NCBI GenBank assembly: GCA_007127935.1
Contig: SKYL01000157.1
Coordinates: 1 to 18,717, forward strand
DNA from: Halorhodospira sp.
GTDB lineage: Bacteria > Pseudomonadota > Gammaproteobacteria > Nitrococcales > Halorhodospiraceae
DNA length: 18,717 nt
Reading direction: 5' to 3'
Part shown: piece by piece, positions 1 to 5,025 of the stretch
Numbering within the stretch: the first letter of the stretch is position 1
Layout of the letters: the number at the start of each line of letters is the position of its first letter
Position numbers and translations under genes: made by a program
The notes under the pieces: generated by a model
The model's input: only the letters and a program-made list of their open reading frames with translations
Database searches by the model: none
What the model was told of the DNA's origin: nothing

Positions 1-442
1 CGGAGGCGTCGGTGCCCGGGATGTCGCAGTGGAGCCACCCCTGGGTGTGGGAGATCATGCTCACCGAGTTGCCGGTGCCGCCAACCGGGAAACCGGCCTT
101 CTGCAGCGCGTCCACCAGCGGAGCGACCTTCGACTCGTCGTCCACCATGATCTCCGCGTTGGAGCGGATGGTGAACCGGATATGGCCGTCGGCGTACTGA
201 TCGGCGATATCGCAGAGCTTGTAGATGGTGGTCAGATCCATCTGCCGCTGGGTGCCGGCGCGGACGGTCCAGATCTCCTCGCCGCTCTGGGCGACGTGGT
301 GCAGGACGCCGGGGCGCGGCCGGTCATGCCACTTCCAGAGGCCGAAGTTGCGCCTCATGGTGGGGTGCATGTACTGGAACGGATCCGGGGTGCCGCTCTC
401 GATGGGCGGCCGGGGTTTGCTGGCAGCTTGTGCTTCAGCCAT
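1..442 (-). CDS. dsrB: Dissimilatory sulfite reductase beta subunit DsrB (N-terminal part, runs off the window)
   Basis: This is the first 147 codons of DsrB; the rest lies beyond the left edge. DsrB pairs with DsrA in the cytoplasmic siroheme/[4Fe-4S] sulfite reductase, which in sulfur oxidisers runs in reverse to release sulfite from sulfane sulfur. The visible protein has family-typical stretches such as YMHPTMRRNFGLW near residues 24-36, IRFTIRSNAE near the middle, and GGTGNSVSMISHTQGW with LHCDIPGTDA at the broken end. The start ATG (442 on the minus strand) follows a strong GGAGGAG ribosome site 8-9 bases upstream and lies 37 bases after the dsrA stop, so the two are co-transcribed. The iron-sulfur cysteine motifs lie outside the window. 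Identity is firm; the oxidative role is inferred from tusA and fccAB nearby. Confidence 0.95.
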   Translation of the reverse strand, partial: MAEAQAASKPRPPIESGTPDPFQYMHPTMRRNFGLWKWHDRPRPGVLHHVAQSGEEIWTVRAGTQRQMDLTTIYKLCDIADQYADGHIRFTIRSNAEIMVDDESKVAPLVDALQKAGFPVGGTGNSVSMISHTQGWLHCDIPGTDAS

Positions 443-479
443 TGTTCTTTGCTCCTCCGTTGGCGGAAGTGACGGGGGT

Positions 480-1745
480 TCAGCCGGTGGTTCCGGTCTC
501 GGACTCCATCTGCTTACGACGGTGCCACTTCTCGGCTTCTTCGTCCCAGTCGTCGGTCAGAACGTAGGAAATGGTGCGCGGATGGCGGATCATGTTCGGG
601 TCGACCTCCAGTCCGACACCCTCCAGGAAGTTGACCAGGCCGATGCGCTCGATCATCTCACCGACCCGCTCGTGCTCCAGCGCGTTCTCGGCGAAGAAAT
701 CGACGATCTCCTGGGCGATCTCCAGCAGCCGGTCGTAGTCCTCGTCCTTCTCCAGGCGCAGGAACGGTACGACCACGGTGCCGAACAGGTCACCGATCTT
801 GAGGGTCCGCTTGCCGCCCACCAGGATGCTGACGCCTTTCTCCTTGCCGGGAGAGAGCGCCTTGGTCATGACGTTGATGCAGTGCATGCAGCGCACGCAA
901 CTGCGGTTGTCGATGTCCAGGGTGTCGTCGTCGTTGAGGCTCAGGGCGTTGGTGGGGCAGCGGGTGACCACGTTGTCCACCACGTACTTGCGGCCCTTGT
1001 CCTTGACGAACGCCTTGACCTCTTCCTGATCGGCCTGGATGGCGTCGCGCCAGGTGCCGATGACGGCCATATCGGCGCGCTCGATGCTGTTCATGCAGTC
1101 GTTGGCGCAACCGGAGACCTTGAACTTGAACTTGTAGGGGAGGGAAGGCCGGTGCAGGTCGTCGAGGAAGGCGTTGACCAGCATCCGGTGGATGCGCTGC
1201 TCGTTACAACAGGAGTGTTCGCAACGCGCCGCGCCGACGCAGGACATGCCGGTACGGACAGCCGGGCCGGCGCCACCGAGATCGAAGCCCATCTCGTTCA
1301 TCTCGTCGAAGCACTGCTGCAGGTTCTCGGCGTCGATGCCCTGGAACATGATGTCGCCGGTCTGGCCATGCATCGCCACTAGGCCAGAGCCGTACTTGTC
1401 CCAGATGGCGCAAAGCTCGCGCAGGGTCTTGGTGTCGTAGTGCATCCCCGCCGACGGCATGATACGCACGGTGTGGAACTCGGCGGCCTCGGGGAACATG
1501 GGCTCCCCTTTGTCATTTTTGAGTTCGGTGAAACGCGGGATCACGCCGCCGCCGTAGCCGTACACGCCGACGGTGCCGCCTTTCCAATAACCCTTGCGGT
1601 CGTTGTACGAGTGCTCCAATTGGCCGAGAACGCCGCGAATCATCGGCTTCTCTTCGGCCAGCCGCTTCATGCCGGTGACGAAGCTCGGCCAGGGGCCGCT
1701 CTCTAGTTCATCGATTTTGGGTGTGTCGTAGGTCTTCTTAGCCAT
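480..1745 (-). CDS. dsrA: Dissimilatory sulfite reductase alpha subunit DsrA
   Basis: DsrA is the alpha subunit of the siroheme sulfite reductase. At 421 aa it has the usual full length. Visible motifs are the siroheme/[4Fe-4S] ligands C169 and C175 (CVGAARC, followed by EHSCCN) and C213 and C217 (GCANDC), which is the CX5C plus CX3C pattern of the sulfite reductase family. An inserted ferredoxin-like module supplies C263 (RCPTNAL) and C283, C286 and C289 (CVRCMHC). The ATG start has GAGGAG about 11 bases upstream. The gene begins the leftward operon, with dsrB 37 bases downstream and presumably further dsr genes off the edge. The leader carries two palindromes that may control it. In established biology the same enzyme can run reductively; the oxidative direction is inferred from fccAB and tusA next door. 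Confidence 0.97.
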   Translation of the reverse strand: MAKKTYDTPKIDELESGPWPSFVTGMKRLAEEKPMIRGVLGQLEHSYNDRKGYWKGGTVGVYGYGGGVIPRFTELKNDKGEPMFPEAAEFHTVRIMPSAGMHYDTKTLRELCAIWDKYGSGLVAMHGQTGDIMFQGIDAENLQQCFDEMNEMGFDLGGAGPAVRTGMSCVGAARCEHSCCNEQRIHRMLVNAFLDDLHRPSLPYKFKFKVSGCANDCMNSIERADMAVIGTWRDAIQADQEEVKAFVKDKGRKYVVDNVVTRCPTNALSLNDDDTLDIDNRSCVRCMHCINVMTKALSPGKEKGVSILVGGKRTLKIGDLFGTVVVPFLRLEKDEDYDRLLEIAQEIVDFFAENALEHERVGEMIERIGLVNFLEGVGLEVDPNMIRHPRTISYVLTDDWDEEAEKWHRRKQMESETGTTG

Positions 1746-1859
1746 GGCGCTGTCTGCTCCTCGCCTGCCGCGTCTTGGCGGGATCGCCGCTCGTGGAGGG
1801 GCGTCCCCGCGGTCGAAGTATCGTGGTCAGCACATTAGCCACCACGTGGTGGGCCTTAA

Positions 1860-1877
1860 ATATCCATTCGTGGATGT
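1860..1877. promoter_or_regulatory. Putative operator, imperfect palindrome upstream of dsrA
   Basis: Arms ATATCCA and TGGATGT surround TTCG; one of seven arm pairs is mismatched. The layout (seven-base arms, four-base centre, ATATCC core) matches the site at 1891-1910. The two centres are 33 bp apart, close to three helical turns, as expected for cooperative protein binding on one DNA face. The binding protein is unknown. Confidence 0.45.
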
Positions 1878-1890
1878 GAATAGGTTATTG

Positions 1891-1910
1891 GCATATCCCG
1901 TTGGGGATAG
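1891..1910. promoter_or_regulatory. Putative operator upstream of dsrA, shared with the tusA-fcc leader
   Basis: Arms TATCCC (1894-1899) and GGGATA (1904-1909) flank GTTG. The 19 bases 1891-1909 recur exactly at 3584-3602, upstream of the tusA-fccAB group. The site lies about 150 bp before the dsrA start. The exact recurrence ahead of two sulfur-oxidation gene groups suggests a binding site for a common regulator; a transcribed hairpin is the alternative. Confidence 0.6.
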
Positions 1911-2046
1911 TCCGCCGCAAAACCTATAGATTCCCTTGAACTATTCGACGACGTCTTGACCGGGTATCCATCGACTTCCGCCGTAAACGCCGTCTTCACG
2001 CTTACCGCCGCTTCTGGCGCCGCGGCGGCAGAGGTTGCTATTCTGA

Positions 2047-2078
2047 GGCAGTATGCCGCAGCATTCTAAGCATACGCC
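2047..2078. repeat. Inverted repeat upstream of the cas6-like cassette
   Basis: Arms GTATGC (2051-2056) and GCATAC (2070-2075) are separated by 13 bases. They extend by GGC and GCC with one bulged A, giving nine pairs. It lies about 55-85 bp before the TTG start of the first cassette gene, so it could be an operator or a leader stem-loop. There is no match to the TATCCC palindromes. Confidence 0.3.
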
Positions 2079-2132
2079 ACCATGGCTTAAGCGGGTATCC
2101 CATATTAACTACGGATCTTGTGAGGAGCCGAT

Positions 2133-2351
2133 TTGCACGACGACAGAATCGTTGAAGTGGGCCGCCTGGAGGCCGCCTGGGGGGCGGAGTTGACCCTGCA
2201 GGAGATCGTTCGGGCCGAGGGGGCGGCGCTGCTGAGGTTGCGGATCCGCCAGGGTCGGCGGTTTACCGATGTGGAGTTGGCGCCGTCGGCGGCCCGTGAA
2301 CTGGCCGGACTGCTCCAGGAGTGGGCCGAGCGGACCCCGGGAGGCGAGTGA
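2133..2351 (+). CDS. Small conserved-looking protein of unknown function, first gene of the cas6-like cassette
   Basis: This 72-aa soluble protein has no signal peptide or membrane segment. It reads as a compact beta-rich N-terminal half (IVEVGRLEAAWG, LTLQEIVR, ALLRLRIRQGRRFTDVEL) followed by a helix (SAARELAGLLQEWAERT). I do not recognise a named family with certainty. The start is a TTG placed five bases after TGAGGAG; no ATG fits as well, so the start is a judgement from that ribosome site. The stop lies two bases before the ATG of the next gene, whose ribosome site (GGGAGG) is inside this gene, so the pair is almost certainly co-translated. Its work is probably tied to the Cas6-like protein. 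Codon use and GC content look like the neighbours. Confidence 0.75.
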   Translation: MHDDRIVEVGRLEAAWGAELTLQEIVRAEGAALLRLRIRQGRRFTDVELAPSAARELAGLLQEWAERTPGGE

Positions 2352-2353
2352 CT

Positions 2354-3013
2354 ATGTTGTGGGAGGACGATGAACCGAAGCCGGCGCTGAGGCCCGCCGA
2401 TGCGGTGGAGGTGTGCTTTCCGCTGGTGGGGCGGGTCTTGCCGTCGGATTATTGCGTGCCGCTGGCGCTGGCGTTGACCCCGCTCCTGGAGCCTGACGTC
2501 GATCCCCGCCGTACCGGCGTCCGGGTGTTGCACGTTCCGACATCGGGCAACGGCTGGTATCGTGGACGAGGCGAGGTGATCCATGTTTCCCGGCGGGTTC
2601 AGCTCGCCTTGCGGGTCCACCGTGATGCGTGTGAAGAGGTCGCCGGTTTGGCGGGTGCCGAGTTGAATCTCGAAGGGGTCGAGTTGAAGCTGGGAGCGCC
2701 GCGGGTTGCCGAATTGGTCGCGGCCGAGCCCCTCTATGCCCACCGGGTCATCGGCACGGAGGGGGAGGGAGAGGAATCATTTCTGACCGCCGCCCACCGC
2801 CGCCTCGGGGAGATGGGCGTGACGCCGCGGCGTATGCTCTGCGGACGGGAGGAGCGATTGGAAACCCCGGACGGTGTGTTGACGGTACGCAGCCTGCTCA
2901 TCGACGGCATGGGCGCGGAGCCCGGATTGGCGGTCCAATCCCACGGGTTGGGAGAGGGCCGTCACTGGGGGTGCGGCCTGTTCGTCCCGCACAAAGCGGT
3001 GGCGCCGGTATGA
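2354..3013 (+). CDS. Cas6-like (I-MYXAN Cas6/Cmx6-type) RNA-binding protein without a CRISPR locus
   Basis: The 219-aa protein ends in HGLGEGRHWGCGLFVPHK (about residues 197-214), the glycine-rich loop and tail I associate with Cas6 proteins, especially the Cmx6 form of myxobacterial type I systems. The N-terminus (VEVCFPLVGRVLPSDYCVPL, residues 18-37) fits the first beta strand and the following helix of the same family, and the length is right. Cas6 proteins are two-RRM-like RNA endonucleases that cut CRISPR repeats. In the relatives I remember, the equivalent of SDY (31-33) is a DH motif; if that His is catalytic, this copy may bind RNA without cutting it, but this is from memory. ATG 2354 is nine bases after GGGAGG. 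The stop overlaps the next start as ATGA. No array or other cas gene is present in the window, so a non-CRISPR role is inferred. Confidence 0.72.
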   Translation: MLWEDDEPKPALRPADAVEVCFPLVGRVLPSDYCVPLALALTPLLEPDVDPRRTGVRVLHVPTSGNGWYRGRGEVIHVSRRVQLALRVHRDACEEVAGLAGAELNLEGVELKLGAPRVAELVAAEPLYAHRVIGTEGEGEESFLTAAHRRLGEMGVTPRRMLCGREERLETPDGVLTVRSLLIDGMGAEPGLAVQSHGLGEGRHWGCGLFVPHKAVAPV

Positions 3014-3570
3014 GGGCGAAGACGCACTGGTACCGGCGGGATAGAGCGCCGGCACCGGAAGAGGTTGGGGCGGCGGCCGCCATGCGGGCGTGGCGGGCGG
3101 CCAGCCAGACGGTGCGCAATCTCTCCGAAGACGGCCCGGTGACGGATCGGGCCGGGGGGCACTTGGCGCTGGTGCAGGAGTTGTTGCTCTTCGCCGTCCA
3201 GTTCACGGACCGTCTCTGCTGGATGCAAGGTGTCGCCGCCGAAACCCGCCGCCGGCTGGTGGAGGGCATGGTTCTCCGTCTGGCCGATGGGGTCGAGGAA
3301 AACGCCGGGGTGAAGGGGGCGTCGTCCCGGTTCATCTCCCTGGCCGGAGAGCGGTTGCCCCTCTATGCCTCCATCGCCTACGAAGGAGAGGCCCCCGGGT
3401 TTCCCAGCTACAATGCGCTGGCCGCTTCCGCCTGCGAAGCGTGCGGCCATGGGCGGGATACGTGGCTGCATGCCCGTTTGGTGGAAGTGGACGGGCCAGA
3501 ATTCATCGCGGAACTGCGGCCGGGATTGGTCGGCCTGCTGGAGAACCTGCATGCCGAGCATTCCGCGTGA
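3010..3570 (+). CDS. Unknown protein with a CxxC motif, third gene of the cas6-like cassette
   Basis: This 186-aa protein overlaps the cas6-like stop by four bases (ATGA), so it is translationally coupled to it. I do not recognise the family. It starts basic (MRAKTHWYRRDR). Its middle is strongly helical (residues about 48-95, with LALVQELLLFAVQFTDRLCW and a following amphipathic helix), followed by a mixed segment with C142-E-A-C145-G-H-G that could bind a metal or form a disulfide. A short helix (ELRPGLVGLLENLH) closes it. The hydrophobic stretch near 48-65 is short and interrupted by charge, so it is more likely a buried helix than a membrane span; no signal peptide is seen. The stop lies 13 bases before the 3584-3605 palindrome. 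Confidence 0.8.
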   Translation: MRAKTHWYRRDRAPAPEEVGAAAAMRAWRAASQTVRNLSEDGPVTDRAGGHLALVQELLLFAVQFTDRLCWMQGVAAETRRRLVEGMVLRLADGVEENAGVKGASSRFISLAGERLPLYASIAYEGEAPGFPSYNALAASACEACGHGRDTWLHARLVEVDGPEFIAELRPGLVGLLENLHAEHSA

Positions 3571-3583
3571 TGATGTGGTGGCC

Positions 3584-3605
3584 GCATATCCCGTTGGGGA
3601 TATGC
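3584..3605. promoter_or_regulatory. Perfect palindrome upstream of the tusA-fcc group (putative operator)
   Basis: Arms GCATATCCC and GGGATATGC are perfectly complementary around GTTG. Nineteen of the 22 bases recur exactly at 1891-1909 before dsrA. It lies about 170 bp before the 66-aa gene that opens the tusA-fcc group and just after the cas6-like cassette. It has no T-tract, which argues against a simple terminator for the cassette. A regulator site is the favoured reading; a hairpin in RNA is also possible. Confidence 0.6.
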
Positions 3606-3772
3606 GCCTCACTGTTGCCATCCCTTCAGGCTGATTGTGCGACCTGTCGGGGAATGGACATGCTTGCTTACATCAGAAGAACGGTTCGCAATGCCCCGTG
3701 GACTCCGGTGCAGCATTGAGCGTTAAAGACGCACCGACCGCGGGAAAGCCAAACATCAACGGAGGTCGGTGA

Positions 3773-3973
3773 ATGGATACGACGTATTACCAGACGGTGC
3801 GCGATCTGGAGCAGAAGGGGGTCAACCCCGAGTACATCCAGGGCTGGATGGGCGGTTACCTGCACAACCCGAAACGGGAGGAGCAGCGTGTCAACGATGC
3901 CTATGAGGCCGGCTATGCCGATGGTCAAGCGGGCGGCACCGACGGCAGTTCTTCCTGGATGGGCAACGCCTGA
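3773..3973 (+). CDS. Small soluble protein of unknown function ahead of tusA
   Basis: A 66-aa acidic protein with the segments YYQTVRDLEQKGVNPEYIQG, WMGGYLHNPKREEQRVNDAY and EAGYADGQAGGTDG. It has no cysteine, signal peptide or membrane span. The AYEAGYADGQAGG tail resembles the glycine-spaced helix seen in ribosome-associated small proteins such as RMF, but the match is too short to name it. I have the impression that similar proteins occur in other sulfur oxidisers; that is memory, not a search. ATG 3773 follows GGAGG with seven bases between. A 202-bp leader with the palindrome precedes it, and a large stem-loop separates it from tusA, so it may be the first gene of the tusA-fccAB transcript or made at a different level from the rest. 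Confidence 0.8.
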   Translation: MDTTYYQTVRDLEQKGVNPEYIQGWMGGYLHNPKREEQRVNDAYEAGYADGQAGGTDGSSSWMGNA

Positions 3974-3994
3974 TCACCAGTGAGAAAAGACCCA

Positions 3995-4056
3995 CCGGCA
4001 CATCTCATCGGACCCGCGGGCCGGACCACTTCGGCCCACGGGTCCGATCGTGCCGG
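3995..4056 (+). other. Large intergenic stem-loop between the 66-aa gene and tusA
   Basis: The core stem pairs ATCGGACCCG (4007-4016) with CGGGTCCGAT (4039-4048) and, past one C-A mismatch, GGGCCG (4018-4023) with CGGCCC (4032-4037) around an eight-base loop. An outer helix CCGGCAC (3995-4001) with GTGCCGG (4050-4056) closes it. A short TTTT follows at 4066-4069, then the tusA ribosome site. It may be a partial terminator or attenuator, or an RNA processing and stability element that sets the ratio of the first gene to tusA-fccAB. Confidence 0.6.
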
Positions 4057-4085
4057 ACATCCCTATTTTAAAGAGGAGATCACCC

Positions 4086-4316
4086 ATGCCGAATCATGAC
4101 CAGGAACTGGACGCCACCGGGCTGAACTGCCCGTTGCCGATCCTCAAAGCGAAGAAGACCCTCGCCACGATGAACGCCGGTGAGGTCTTGTACATCATGG
4201 CCACGGATCCTGGTTCGGTGAAGGACTTTGAATCGTTTAGCAAGCAGACCGGTCATGCGCTGCTTGAGCAGAAAGAAGAGGGTGGCAAGTACCACTTCTG
4301 GCTCAAGCGGGCTTAG
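4086..4316 (+). CDS. tusA: Sulfur carrier protein TusA
   Basis: A 76-aa TusA-family protein. The signature GLNCPLPILKAKKTL (12-26) contains the active Cys15 in a CPxP motif, which holds persulfide sulfur. The C-terminal segment HFWLKRA matches the last strand of the fold. In sulfur oxidisers TusA-type proteins pass sulfane sulfur in the cytoplasm toward DsrE/DsrEFH, DsrC and the sulfite reductase. Here it sits between a small unknown gene and fccAB, without dsrE or a rhodanese beside it. ATG 4086 is preceded by AAAGAGGAG; longer in-frame starts upstream run into the stem-loop region and are unlikely. The short gap to fccA (38 bases) implies a shared transcript. TusA also serves tRNA thiolation in many bacteria, but the setting favours sulfur oxidation. 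Confidence 0.93.
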   Translation: MPNHDQELDATGLNCPLPILKAKKTLATMNAGEVLYIMATDPGSVKDFESFSKQTGHALLEQKEEGGKYHFWLKRA

Positions 4317-4354
4317 CCGGCATTTGTTACTGCCGAGGAGGAGGAGAAAATAAA

Positions 4355-4978
4355 ATGAAAAAAACAATGATGAAAGCAGGACTTTTGGCGGGGTTGCTGG
4401 CCGGTGGCATGACCGCGGCCACGGCCCAGGCGCCGGATGCAGAGATGTTGGCATTCACCTGCCTCGGTTGTCACGGACCGGGTGGGCAGAGCGTCGGGCC
4501 CGCCACCCCGACCATCGCCGGGATGCCCCGTGGGGCATTCATTTTGGCCATGGAGGGTTACCGTGACGGCGATCTGCCCGGCACGGTGATGGATCGCCAC
4601 GGCGGCGGCTATACCCCGGAGGAGATCCGTAAGATGGCGGACTTCTTTGCCGAGCAGCCGTACCGCCCGGCCAAGCAGGACTACGATGCCGCTTTGGCGG
4701 CCCGCGGTGCCGAGGTCCATGAGGCCCACTGTGCCGGTTGCCATGAAAACAACGGCGCCGCCTTCGAGGACGACCTGCCCCGGATCGCCGGGCAGTGGAT
4801 CCCCTATCTCGAGTACACCATGATCGACTACTTCCGGTACGGGCGGCCGATTCCGCGTGGCAAGGGCGGACGGCTGCGGGACTTCGCCGAGGAGCGCAAC
4901 CGGGAACAGATGGCGGAGGATATCCGCGCCCTGGCGCACTTCTACGGCAGTCAACAAGATCCCGCGCTTTATAAGTAA
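4355..4978 (+). CDS. fccA: Flavocytochrome c sulfide dehydrogenase, diheme cytochrome subunit FccA
   Basis: A 207-aa periplasmic cytochrome. It opens with a Sec signal peptide (MKKTMMKAGLLAGLLAGG, cleavage probably after AATAQA near residue 26). Two heme c sites follow, CLGCH at 36-40 and CAGCH at 126-130, each with a class I cytochrome c arrangement, so it is a duplicated two-domain protein of the size expected for the diheme FccA of Allochromatium-type sulfide dehydrogenases. It accepts electrons from the FAD subunit FccB and passes them to soluble cytochromes. The start has an unusually strong purine-rich site (GAGGAGGAGGAG) eight bases upstream. fccB begins 47 bases downstream. Identity as FccA rather than a generic cytochrome c4 rests largely on the adjacent fccB. 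Confidence 0.92.
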   Translation: MKKTMMKAGLLAGLLAGGMTAATAQAPDAEMLAFTCLGCHGPGGQSVGPATPTIAGMPRGAFILAMEGYRDGDLPGTVMDRHGGGYTPEEIRKMADFFAEQPYRPAKQDYDAALAARGAEVHEAHCAGCHENNGAAFEDDLPRIAGQWIPYLEYTMIDYFRYGRPIPRGKGGRLRDFAEERNREQMAEDIRALAHFYGSQQDPALYK

Positions 4979-5025
4979 GCGGCGGAATATAAAAAGATCG
5001 TTACCGGTTACGGAGGAGACAGACA

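Larger units (their letters stand above)
1746..2132. promoter_or_regulatory. Divergent non-coding region between dsrA and the cas6-like cassette
   Basis: This 387-bp region holds no convincing gene. It must contain the leftward promoter of dsrA and probably the rightward promoter of the cas6-like cassette. It is more AT-rich around 1856-1950 than the coding DNA beside it. It carries two related palindromes (1860-1877 and 1891-1910), a perfect 14-bp palindrome CCACCACGTGGTGG (1839-1852), a GC stem with arms CCGCCGC and GCGGCGG (2005-2028), and an inverted repeat near 2047-2078. On the minus strand a TTGCGG box followed after 17 bases by GATATG overlaps the 1891-1910 palindrome and could be a dsrA promoter, but the -10 match is poor. 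I cannot place a transcription start. Confidence 0.6.

Noticed and set aside
480..1745. Sulfate-reducer interpretation of dsrAB
   Set aside because: fccAB, tusA and gammaproteobacterial housekeeping genes fit sulfur oxidation; no sat/apr/qmo or other reductive marker is seen in the window.
1806..3744. Shared ten-base word CGACCGCGGG in the dsrA leader (minus strand, 1806-1815) and the tusA-fcc leader (3735-3744)
   Set aside because: Short, GC-rich and at different distances from the start codons, so chance is an adequate explanation.
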